Assembly: GCA_003211535.1 (NCBI GenBank)
Contig: QCSJ01000007.1
Span: forward strand, 1-43,402
Reading direction: 5' to 3'
DNA length: 43,402 bases
DNA from: Synechococcus sp. AG-670-A05
Lineage (GTDB): Bacteria > Cyanobacteriota > Cyanobacteriia > PCC-6307 > Cyanobiaceae
Shown: in pieces, positions 25,399 to 34,543 of the stretch
How positions within the stretch are numbered: the stretch's first letter is position 1
How the letters are laid out: every line of letters starts with the position of its first letter
The notes under the pieces: generated by a model
The model's input: only the letters and a program-made list of their open reading frames with translations
Databases searched by the model: none
What the model was told of the DNA's origin: nothing
Program-made: the position numbers and the translations under genes

Positions 25399-25776
25399 AT
25401 GGGAGTGAATTCCGTCACCCTTGTCGGTCGGGCCGGCCGCGACCCTGAAGTGCGTTATTTCGAATCCGGGAGCATGGTGGCCAACCTCACCATGGCTGTG
25501 AACCGCCGCAGCCGAGACGACGAGCCGGACTGGTTCAACCTCGAAATCTGGGGAAAACAAGCTCAAGTAGCCGCTGACTACGTCAAAAAAGGCTCCCTGC
25601 TGGGCATCATCGGCAGCGTCAAGCTCGACCGCTGGACCGACCGCAACAGCGGTGAAGAGCGCACCAAACCTGTGGTCCGTGTCGACCGGCTCGAACTGCT
25701 GGGCTCCAAACGCGACAACCAGGATGCCGCCAGCAGCTTTGGTGGACAGGCCTCGGACGAAGAAATCCCCTTCTGA
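25399..25776 (+). CDS. ssb: Single-stranded DNA-binding protein
   Basis: A 125-residue SSB with one OB fold: VNSVTLVGRAGRDPEVRYFE, then NLTMAVNRRSRDDEPDWFNL. The C-terminal acidic tip is present (DEEIPF), the docking site for replication and repair partners. ATG 25399 is preferred over ATG 25390: the AGGA at 25385-25388 is spaced correctly for 25399 but only one base from 25390. The Gly/Gln linker between fold and tip is shorter than in E. coli. Confidence 0.93.
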   Translation: MGVNSVTLVGRAGRDPEVRYFESGSMVANLTMAVNRRSRDDEPDWFNLEIWGKQAQVAADYVKKGSLLGIIGSVKLDRWTDRNSGEERTKPVVRVDRLELLGSKRDNQDAASSFGGQASDEEIPF

Positions 25777-25797
25777 ATTAACGATTGACGCTGGCGT

Positions 25798-26457
25798 TCA
25801 GTCCGAGGACTGACGCCGGCGCCAGACCCGCAGACCCAGCCAGGTAGCACCAGCCAACACAGCCATCACCAACAGCACCTTCACGGCTTTGGAGACCGGG
25901 TCGATCCAGAGTTCGACATTGGTGTAGCCCTCGCCGAGCACCATCCCGGCCACGGTGAGAAACACAGTCCAGATCAGGCTGCCAGCTGTTGTCCAGAGCA
26001 GAAATGGTGCCATCGGCATCATTTCAATGCCAGCTGGAACGGAGATCAATGTTCGGATGCCGGGGATCAGTCGGCCCCAGAACACCAGGGCGGTGCCATA
26101 TCGACTGAACCAACGACGGCTGCGCGACAGCTCCCCAGGGCTGATGCCGATCCAGCGTCCGTGGTTTTCAAGCCATTGCTCGATCCGCTCTTCGTTGATC
26201 AGCCGACCAATCCCGTACCAAGGCTGAGCACCCAGCACAGTGCCCATCAGTCCGGCCAGTACAACGGGCAGCAGATCCAGCTGACCCTGCTGAACGAAGA
26301 AGCCCCCCAAGGGCATTATCAGTTCGGACGGGATCGGCGGGAACAGGTTCTCAAGAAACATCGCCGCGAAGATGGCGGTGTAGCCGAGCCATTGGTTGGC
26401 CTCCACCGCCTGGCCGATCAGCTCTGGCAGCTGAGTTATCACATTAGGAAACCCCAT
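25798..26457 (-). CDS. DedA-family (SNARE-associated) membrane protein
   Basis: 219 residues with several membrane helices. The DedA core is clear: FLENLFPPIPSELIMPLGGF near residue 34, GTVLGAQPWYGIGRLI, and RFSRYGT...GRLIPGIRTLISVPAG with the conserved arginines. DedA proteins act in lipid flipping or transport, membrane potential and drug resistance; the exact substrate is unknown. I prefer ATG 26457 (MGFPNVI); ATG 26502 would add a non-conserved 15-residue leader. The preferred start lies in the 3' arm of an inverted repeat between ahcY and dedA. Confidence 0.85.
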   Translation of the reverse strand: MGFPNVITQLPELIGQAVEANQWLGYTAIFAAMFLENLFPPIPSELIMPLGGFFVQQGQLDLLPVVLAGLMGTVLGAQPWYGIGRLINEERIEQWLENHGRWIGISPGELSRSRRWFSRYGTALVFWGRLIPGIRTLISVPAGIEMMPMAPFLLWTTAGSLIWTVFLTVAGMVLGEGYTNVELWIDPVSKAVKVLLVMAVLAGATWLGLRVWRRRQSSD

Positions 26458-26493
26458 GGAGCCTGCGCTGGTTGGCGCAAGTCTTCCATGGGG
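26453..26493 (-). repeat. Inverted repeat between ahcY and dedA, covering the dedA start
   Basis: CCCCATGGA (26453-26461) is mirrored by TCCATGGGG (26485-26493), a perfect 9-bp stem. Inside it TGCGC and GCGCA form a second 5-bp stem. On the minus strand the transcript would fold into a two-storey hairpin followed by UUUCC. It sits 24 bases after the ahcY stop and contains the preferred dedA ATG, so it could be a weak terminator or a translation block. Confidence 0.6.
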
Positions 26494-26517
26494 CTGAATC
26501 ATCAACCTGAGGGTGAA

Positions 26518-27948
<1,431 letters not shown>

Positions 27949-27970
27949 GATTTAGTGCTCCCTGGGAAAC

Positions 27971-28468
27971 GTGGAGGTGAATCTCTGCAGAGATACCGAG
28001 GCTTCGGACTCGCTTGATGCGGACTTTACACAGTGTGTCTGGGAGCTTGAGACCCTTGAGACGACCCAACGGCTGGGGCAGCACCTAGCGAGGCAGCTGC
28101 CAAGGGGCAGCATCCTGCTTTTGAAAGGACAACTGGGAGCAGGCAAAACCTCAATTGTGCAGGGCTTAGCCGAGAGCTGCGGCATCACCGAACCGATCAC
28201 CAGTCCTACCTTCGCCCTGGCCCAGCACTACCCGGACGGAAATCCGCCCCTCGTGCATCTGGATCTATACCGACTCGAAGCACCCGGATCAGCGGATGAG
28301 CTGTTCTTACAGGAAGAGGAGGAGGCACGCGCCCTGGGGGCCCTAATGGCCGTCGAGTGGCCGGAGCGGCTGGGGCTCGAGCTGCCGGACGCCTGGCAAC
28401 TGGAGCTCCATCACGCCGGTGAAGGCCGCCGAGCTCAGCTTAATTGTCCCAGAAACGCTTCTACCTGA
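27971..28468 (+). CDS. tsaE: tRNA threonylcarbamoyladenosine biosynthesis ATPase TsaE
   Basis: A 165-residue P-loop protein. Walker A is GQLGAGKTS (53-61), followed by ITSPTFALAQHY and HLDLYRL, both typical of TsaE, and MAVEWPERLG near the end. TsaE drives the TsaB/TsaD cycle that makes t6A37 on ANN-decoding tRNAs. The start is GTG 27971 or GTG 27977; I see no in-frame ATG before Walker A. The 3' end overlaps the convergent sugar-kinase gene by 34 bp. Confidence 0.9.
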   Translation: MEVNLCRDTEASDSLDADFTQCVWELETLETTQRLGQHLARQLPRGSILLLKGQLGAGKTSIVQGLAESCGITEPITSPTFALAQHYPDGNPPLVHLDLYRLEAPGSADELFLQEEEEARALGALMAVEWPERLGLELPDAWQLELHHAGEGRRAQLNCPRNAST

Positions 28469-29406
28469 GCTTCCGTGGGTTGTGGATCAATCCCGCCGGC
28501 ACCGGCACAGACCAGGGCACCGCAGGCAGCCGCAAATCGAATTCGTTCTACTGGCGCCGCCTTGCGGCGATGCAACAACCCGGCAGTGAAAGCATCGCCG
28601 GCGCCGGTGGTATCAACCACATCGGATGGTTGGAAAGCTGGCTGAACACCGGCTTGATCGCCAAGGCACCAACGCACCGGAGCAGCACCATCAGTGATGA
28701 CGACATCAGGCCGCTGAAGTAAACCCCGCTGAATCTCACCAGGATCGCCGGTGTTGAAGAACCAAATCGCCTCCTCGCGGGACACCTTGATCAGGGTTGC
28801 TTGCTCAAGCAGCGGTCGGATGAGCTCGATGGCAGCCGTGGACGGTCCTGACGTGGGGTCGGCCTCGGGATCCCAGAACGTGGGGCGCCAGTTCACATCC
28901 AAGGCAATCGACAATCGTTGCTGGCGGGCCTGTTCCAAGGCGACCTTCAGAGTCGACGCCGATGCCGCAGTTGCCATCGGAATGGTGCCAACCAACAACC
29001 AGCGGGTTTCCCGCGGGAGGCTGATGGGAGCCAATGCCTGGTCAGCGAATCCCTGGCCTCGATTACCAACAAACCCCTGAAACTGGCGCTCCCCCTCATG
29101 GCTGCGACGCACCAGTACGATTCGCGAAGGTCGATCTGGATCTAGCTGCAGAGCGGACCTCTGGACGCCGCGCTGCTCAAAAAGACGGACGAACTGCTTG
29201 CCAATCAGGTCATCACCCAGGCGGCCGAAAAACAACACCGGTGTACCCAGGCGGGCCAGACCACAGGCCACATTGGCTGGCGCTCCGCCCAGCCGGTCGT
29301 CAACCGGCCGATCGACCTCCGGGTCGCCACCAAGTGGACCCAGACGATCCACCAGAGCTTCACCCAGGCAGACGACCGTTTGAGCGGAGGAAGCGAGTGT
29401 CCTCAT
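28435..29406 (-). CDS. PfkB-family carbohydrate kinase (fructokinase-like)
   Basis: A 323-residue ribokinase-fold kinase. The N-terminal signature lies in LGGAPANVACGLARLG, and the C-terminal PfkB signature is DTTGAGDAFTAG (265-276), with catalytic Asp271. It phosphorylates a sugar or nucleoside with ATP. The opening CLGEALVDRLGP and the CGALVCAGAGG tail are fructokinase-like. Its ATG overlaps the upstream sulfotransferase stop (ATGA), so it is the last gene of the mutY operon, and its 3' end overlaps tsaE by 34 bp. Confidence 0.9.
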   Translation of the reverse strand: MRTLASSAQTVVCLGEALVDRLGPLGGDPEVDRPVDDRLGGAPANVACGLARLGTPVLFFGRLGDDLIGKQFVRLFEQRGVQRSALQLDPDRPSRIVLVRRSHEGERQFQGFVGNRGQGFADQALAPISLPRETRWLLVGTIPMATAASASTLKVALEQARQQRLSIALDVNWRPTFWDPEADPTSGPSTAAIELIRPLLEQATLIKVSREEAIWFFNTGDPGEIQRGLLQRPDVVITDGAAPVRWCLGDQAGVQPAFQPSDVVDTTGAGDAFTAGLLHRRKAAPVERIRFAAACGALVCAGAGGIDPQPTEAQVEAFLGQLS

Positions 29407-30251
29407 GTCGATGCATCACGCGTTAGTCGGCACCAAAAAGAACCATTGAGCTCATGATCCAACGCATCCAATTCATTGGAATATTTCACTCGAAAAGAAT
29501 CAAGATTCTGCCGGCGTTGCCGGACCCGATCACTTACATCCAGCAACATCGTGATTAACTCTTGTCGCTCATTTGCAACAACAACGCCTTCCTTGCAGAG
29601 CCGATTAACCTCTCTTGCGAGGAGAACAACAGCACCATCCAACGATCGACGAGGATTTAAGCCTTCAGGCTTTGGAGGCTCGACCAGGCCATCCAAAGGA
29701 TGCTCCAAGGATCCATATTTAAAAATAGCCATCAGCAGATCCTGCAGCAGATTAGTGCTTGAGTAGCGCACCCAGTGAACATCACAACAAGCTTGATTAA
29801 GCTGCTCCTCGAGGTATTGATAACGATATACTTGCCCTCGCCGAGCATGTTCAGGGTGGCGATCACGTGCTGATTGCTCATCCAAAAACTCCTCATAGCT
29901 AGATGTGCGCATGACATGACCCTTGAGATTCTGAAGATAAAGACTGGGGTAAATCTCACGCAACGGTCTTGCAACAAGAATTGCCTTCGGCATTGCTGGA
30001 GCGATTTCCAACGCCGATCTCAGTCGCTCTGGAGAGACCCGGCAGAGACATTCGTGCGATAGAAGCAATAATTCAGGCCAGCCTTGCATTTCTTCGCTCC
30101 GCATTACTGCCTGAAGATCATCCAGCTCCTTCAGGCGTAACCAACGGAAACGAATCCCGCATTGATGCAATGCGTCCCGATTACAGGCCAAAAGATCCTG
30201 GAATGCAGTCGATCCAGTCTTCATCGGACCAGCATGAAGAATTAACTTCAT
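29403..30251 (-). CDS. Sulfotransferase-like protein
   Basis: A 282-residue protein beginning with a 5'-phosphosulfate-binding-loop-like HAGPMKTGSTAFQ (6-18). Lys11, Thr12, Ser14 and Thr15 fit the P-loop that binds PAPS. ILVARPLREIYPSLYLQ (about 90-106) resembles the 3'-phosphate-binding Arg...Ser segment. There is no transmembrane helix. Such proteins transfer sulfate from PAPS to a carbohydrate or another small acceptor. The gene is fused by ATGA overlaps to mutY upstream and to the sugar kinase downstream, an unusual partnership. The acceptor is unknown. Confidence 0.75.
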   Translation of the reverse strand: MKLILHAGPMKTGSTAFQDLLACNRDALHQCGIRFRWLRLKELDDLQAVMRSEEMQGWPELLLLSHECLCRVSPERLRSALEIAPAMPKAILVARPLREIYPSLYLQNLKGHVMRTSSYEEFLDEQSARDRHPEHARRGQVYRYQYLEEQLNQACCDVHWVRYSSTNLLQDLLMAIFKYGSLEHPLDGLVEPPKPEGLNPRRSLDGAVVLLAREVNRLCKEGVVVANERQELITMLLDVSDRVRQRRQNLDSFRVKYSNELDALDHELNGSFWCRLTRDAST

Positions 30252-31396
30252 GACTGAGCGAGCAAAGCCTCAATGATCCGTGCATTGGCGGCAGGAAAAG
30301 GGAAATCGGTCAGTTGCTCTGGCAGCACCCAGCGCAGCTGCTGGCTGGCCAAGGGCTGCGGATCACCAGACACCCACTCACAGCAATGCACCACAAACCG
30401 CAGCTTCTTATGGCTGTAAGAGTGATCAACGGTGATCAATTTCTCTTTCACCTTCACTGCAATCCCTAACTCCTCCTGCAACTCCCGAGCAATGCAGTCC
30501 TCAATCGACTCACCAGGCTCCTGCTTGCCGCCGGGGAACTCCCACATTCCACCAAGGAGACCCTCCTCCAGTCGCTGGTCAATCAACACCTCGCCAACAG
30601 CGTTGAAGACAACGCCAACACCGATGACCTGGAACGGCAGGGGCTTGGGGGCATCCGTCATCGGCCAGCGGCTCGGGTCGCCGGCAGCGTAGGCAGCGCA
30701 TGAACCATGCCAAGGGCACGCACCACACGCCGGATGGCGTGGGGTGCAGACCGTGGCACCCAGATCCATCAGCGCCTGGTTGAAATCCCGCGGTCGGACC
30801 GCATCCAGCAGGGCTTCACTCCAACTCCAGAACAGGGCCTGATCACGGGCTGGGGGGCGTGGATGCGCCTGAAGCCTGGCCAATACACGCTTGACGTTGC
30901 CATCCAGGATTGGCAACGGAGTATTGAAGGCACTAGAGAGGATGCTGCCAGCCGTCGTGCGACCGATCCCAGGCAAAGCGATCCAACCCTCCACTGTTCG
31001 AGGCCAGGGGCGACCGACAAGCAACTGAGCCGCCTCATGCAGCCGACGGGCACGGGAGTAGTAGCCCAGGCCCTGCCATTGCAGCCGCACCTGTTCCAGC
31101 GATGACGCGGCCAGGTCGTCCACTGTCGGGAGCACGGTCATCCAGCGCTGCCAGTAGGGCCCTACCACCGCCAGCTGGGTTTGCTGAAGCATCACCTCGG
31201 CAATCCAGATGCCATAAGGATCAAGGTCCTGATCCGGGGCAGGCGGCTCACCATTCGGCAACGTCTTCCAGGGAATCCCGGCGCGGCGGTGCTCATCCCA
31301 CCAGGCCAGCAAGGACGCGGCCGTGACGGACGCCTGCGCCAGATCAACCTCGCCATGAACCCTTGCAGTGTGATCTGAAATTGAATCAGTCAACAA
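30248..31396 (-). CDS. mutY: A/G-specific adenine DNA glycosylase MutY with NUDIX-like C-terminus
   Basis: A 382-residue repair glycosylase that removes adenine opposite 8-oxoguanine. The helix-hairpin-helix LPGIGRTTAGSI, catalytic Glu in EVMLQQTQ, and the [4Fe-4S] set CX6CX2CX5C (CTPRHPACGACPWHGSC) are all present. The C-terminal domain carries a complete NUDIX box, GGKQEPGESIEDCIARELQE...G, where many MutY proteins have lost it. The start is TTG 31396 or 31393, the only choice that keeps the full N-terminus. It leads the mutY - sulfotransferase - sugar-kinase operon. Confidence 0.95.
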   Translation of the reverse strand: MLTDSISDHTARVHGEVDLAQASVTAASLLAWWDEHRRAGIPWKTLPNGEPPAPDQDLDPYGIWIAEVMLQQTQLAVVGPYWQRWMTVLPTVDDLAASSLEQVRLQWQGLGYYSRARRLHEAAQLLVGRPWPRTVEGWIALPGIGRTTAGSILSSAFNTPLPILDGNVKRVLARLQAHPRPPARDQALFWSWSEALLDAVRPRDFNQALMDLGATVCTPRHPACGACPWHGSCAAYAAGDPSRWPMTDAPKPLPFQVIGVGVVFNAVGEVLIDQRLEEGLLGGMWEFPGGKQEPGESIEDCIARELQEELGIAVKVKEKLITVDHSYSHKKLRFVVHCCEWVSGDPQPLASQQLRWVLPEQLTDFPFPAANARIIEALLAQS

Positions 31397-31434
31397 TCAG
31401 CACGCGATGGACAGACCTGCACTGCAACAGAGAC

Positions 31435-31980
31435 GTGAAGCGTCGATTTGAAGCGCCGATCTGGAAGTTCCGGTTGATCACGCTGGTGCCGGTGTTTATG
31501 AGCCTGCTGGGCAGTATCAGTTGTTTCGCGATTGGTACTTAAGCCGAACTCAGCTTGTGGAGCAAGATGCTGCAGGGCAGCTTCACCCACAACAGCAGCG
31601 CGTTGCAAATCGGGAAGGTTGTCGGTAAGATTGACTCTTACCCGATCAGCTTCGCCCTGCTGATCTTCGGCTGCGGCGTCTGCGAGCTGGTGGTCTCCGA
31701 CATCAACCTACGCCAGCAGGTGAAGTCAGAACTGCGAGGCAATCTGCTCAACATTGACTCCCTTGACAGCCACAAACAAAAGCTCACGAAAGTGATCATC
31801 GTGGCCCTGATCGTGATCGCGTTCAAGCTAATAGTGAGCTTGGACGTGAACACCGTGAGCGATCGCCTGGAATTCTGTGGCGGCGTGCTGATGCTCGCCT
31901 TAAGCTCCTGGCTCATCAGCCGCAGCAGCCCACTGATCAGCACCGTTCACTCGCCAGTATGTACCGGCGCAACGAGTTAA
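31435..31980 (+). pseudogene. YqhA/UPF0114-family membrane protein interrupted by an in-frame stop
   Basis: From GTG 31435 the frame gives KRRFEAPIWKFRLITLVPVF...SCFAIGT and then TAA at 31540-31542. The same frame continues with AELSLWSKMLQGSF and runs to 31980. The joined product reads as one YqhA-like membrane protein, including LLIFGCGVCELVVSDI and the KQKLTKVIIVALIVIAFK helix. Both halves are in one frame, so the break is a single nonsense codon rather than a frameshift; a base-call error is the main alternative. The 3' end overlaps the start of the hydrolase gene. It is divergent from mutY. Confidence 0.75.
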
Positions 31981-32885
31981 GAGTGAGCCCAAACAACAAT
32001 TTCTGGAGCTGGAACGAACACACGATTGGCTGGAGCCTGATGGGTGATGCCAATGCTGAAGAAGCGGTGCTGATGATCCATGGCTTCGGGGCCAACACCA
32101 ACCACTGGCGTTTCAACCAGCCAGTGCTAGCAGAGCACGTTCCCACCTATGCCGTTGATCTACTGGGCTTCGGGCGCAGTGATCAGCCACGAGCTCGATT
32201 GAAGGAGGAACCACCTTCAGCGAACGCCGTACACTACTGCTTCGACCTGTGGGGCCAGCAGGTGGCCGACTTCTGCCGCGAGGTGATCAATCGACCGGTG
32301 CGACTCGTGGGCAATTCCATCGGCGGGGTTGTCGCCCTCCGAGCAGCGCAACTGCTGGGCGAGCAATGCCATTGCGTGGTGCTGATCAACTGCGCCCAAC
32401 GGCTAATGGATGACAAGCAGCTAGCAACACAGTCGGCATGGATGACCTGGATCCGGCCGCTACTCAAAACGATGGTGCGTCAGCGCTGGCTCAGCACAGC
32501 TCTGTTCCGCAATGCAGCCCGACCTGTCGTGATCCGAAGCATTCTCAAACAAGCCTATCCCAGCGGCGCCAACATTGATAATGCCCTGGTGGATCTGCTT
32601 TACCAACCGACCCAACGCGACGGTTCAGCGGAGGCTTTCCGTGGGTTCATCAACTTATTCGATGACCACCTAGCACCGGATTTAATGCACAACCTTTCGG
32701 TACCCGTGCATCTGATCTGGGGAGAGAAAGATCCTTGGGAACCCCTTACTGAAGCGCATCGATGGTTCAATTTAATTGCGTGCGTACGATCGATACATAC
32801 GGTCCCAGGTGCCGGCCATTGTCCACACGATGAAGATCCAGAAACAACAAACGCATACATTCTAAGGATATTAGCCACTATCTAA
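31959..32885 (+). CDS. Alpha/beta-fold hydrolase
   Basis: A 308-residue hydrolase. The oxyanion-hole region is MIHGFGANTNHW (39-50), the nucleophile elbow GNSIGG places Ser120, and the acid and base are Asp258 in WGEKDPWEP and His287 in GAGHCPHDE. The set is complete, so the enzyme should be active. Cyanobacterial relatives of this type include esterases and haloalkane dehalogenase-like enzymes; the substrate is unknown. Start ATG 31959 overlaps the tail of the YqhA-like pseudogene by 22 bp; GTG 31983 is an alternative that would nearly avoid this. Confidence 0.88.
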   Translation: MYRRNELRVSPNNNFWSWNEHTIGWSLMGDANAEEAVLMIHGFGANTNHWRFNQPVLAEHVPTYAVDLLGFGRSDQPRARLKEEPPSANAVHYCFDLWGQQVADFCREVINRPVRLVGNSIGGVVALRAAQLLGEQCHCVVLINCAQRLMDDKQLATQSAWMTWIRPLLKTMVRQRWLSTALFRNAARPVVIRSILKQAYPSGANIDNALVDLLYQPTQRDGSAEAFRGFINLFDDHLAPDLMHNLSVPVHLIWGEKDPWEPLTEAHRWFNLIACVRSIHTVPGAGHCPHDEDPETTNAYILRILATI

Positions 32886-33087
32886 CATATCGCTCAAATC
32901 TTTATCGACTATTTAGACATCCCCTAGCACTGTAATTAATATACAACCATACAGGACAAGCTTGTGGAGTGCAAAAATAAATTAACTCAGTTAACCGACT
33001 AGATACATGTTCAAAAATGCCCAAAAAGCCATAGCACACTTTAACCTCGCTATATGGTAAAATATTAAAACATTTTATGTTCTTAAC

Positions 33088-33771
33088 ATGACCTACGCTC
33101 AATCCTCAAAAGAATTGCACAAATTAAATGCGGATTACGGGAATGCAAGCGCATATAGAAATCCATCCTCAATGAAATACTACCTTAATATACCAAAATC
33201 CATTCAATCAATACTTAACTTATCATCGATAACTAGAATATTAGACTACGGCACTGGAAAAGGTGGCTTAGTCGAGGAAATTAGATCTTGTCTGCCCGAA
33301 GCAATTGATATTCAGGGGTATGACCCGGGAGTACAAGAATACTATGATCTTCCGGATGGCCAATTCGATTTAATTACATGTATTGATGTCTTGGAACATA
33401 TCGACCGAGGCTCAATATATTCAACATTTCAACAAATCAAAGACAAATCAAAGGGGTTCGTATTTTTCGCTATTGACTTAATTCCTGCTAAAAAAGAGCT
33501 GCTAGACGGCAGAAATGCTCATATCACTCTTGCACCATCAGACTGGTGGTGCCAACAACTCAAGCAACACTTTCGAATGGTCACACTCTTCGACCAAGGA
33601 TGGTTAGAAGATGGGACAATTTATCCAATTCAGCTGTTCGGGTGCGCCACTAATCATCTTCACTTCTTACCATCAATGAGCAAATTCATTGAATCGACAG
33701 GTATCGCCAGCACTAGATGGGAGTATGACCCGAAGTCACGAGGCTTTAAGATTAAAGCTCTACAGCCGTAA
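33088..33771 (+). CDS. Class I SAM-dependent methyltransferase, AT-rich
   Basis: A 227-residue protein. SAM motif I is ILDYGTGKGGL (50-60), the acidic strand-2 residue is in IQGYDPG, and LITCIDVLEHI is motif post-II. Beyond the fold no substrate clue is visible. The gene is notably AT-rich, lies between an AT-rich 200-bp leader and a long AT-rich region without genes, and does not share an operon with the core genes around it. It looks horizontally acquired, perhaps part of a former surface-sugar block. Confidence 0.8.
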   Translation: MTYAQSSKELHKLNADYGNASAYRNPSSMKYYLNIPKSIQSILNLSSITRILDYGTGKGGLVEEIRSCLPEAIDIQGYDPGVQEYYDLPDGQFDLITCIDVLEHIDRGSIYSTFQQIKDKSKGFVFFAIDLIPAKKELLDGRNAHITLAPSDWWCQQLKQHFRMVTLFDQGWLEDGTIYPIQLFGCATNHLHFLPSMSKFIESTGIASTRWEYDPKSRGFKIKALQP

Positions 33772-34543
33772 ATTGATAGATAAATCATCACAAGTCTCTA
33801 AAGCATACTTTTAGATATTTCTCGTAAAGTTAAATATATAATTCAATTGTGACAAAACTCAAATCGCTTAAGCATATTTATATACCTATAGAGCCGACTA
33901 GCGTAGAGTGCGTTAATGCGCAAATAATGTCAATTCTTAGACACCCTTCTACAAGAAAGTCATAAGTTCATCGAGACTTTTGAAGCTTAAGATCATCTTT
34001 AAAGGGTAACTTTCAATTGATATGTCTAAAGAAATCTTGCAGAAAAAGAGGACTATAATCTATCCTGTGCAGTAAATAAAAGGCCTTCCGCCAAATCACT
34101 ACTAAAAGATTGCTGTCTTAATAATACCCAATGAAGAGCAAATTAGCAAATTAATAATCCAAGCAGATATCAAATCTTATTGGAGATTCTAGCAATCAGT
34201 CGGCCCAAAGATCTAATACTTTATAAAGATTTCTTCCTAGAGCTGCCGTTTTAAGAAATTAATTGCACCGTTTCAACTCTAAATCAACTGACTTAATTAG
34301 AAAAATTTTCGAGCATAAATTGGCCATCTAAAATTGAAGGAGAATTCAGAATAAATCAACAATATTAAAATTTAAGGAGGAAAAAATCTTTTTCAAGCAA
34401 ATTTATAAAGTTAAGCTATTATGATACAAAGGTCTGGATGTACAGATAAGGCTTGAACGAATTATTTAATGTCCTAAGAAATTCGGACCAATTGAAATTG
34501 ACGGCCCGCAATTAAGCATAAACTGTTGAAGACTCGCGTTAGT
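33772..34543. other. AT-rich region without a convincing gene
   Basis: No frame on either strand codes for more than a few dozen residues. Items seen: a 38-residue reading frame from GTG 33849 to TAA 33965, with KHIYIPIEPTS at its start; a perfect AAGGAGG at 34374-34380; and AAGGAG at 34337-34342, neither followed by a proper start codon. This fits decayed surface-polysaccharide genes, but a non-coding RNA is not excluded. No tRNA or terminator was recognised. Confidence 0.6.

Noticed and set aside
31435-31980. A frameshift as cause of the broken YqhA-like gene
   Set aside because: Both halves are in the same frame (position modulo three agrees), so a single stop codon explains the break.
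32902-33102. A 66-codon minus-strand frame before the AT-rich methyltransferase
   Set aside because: No motif, no ribosome site and overlap with the methyltransferase start; probably chance in AT-rich DNA.
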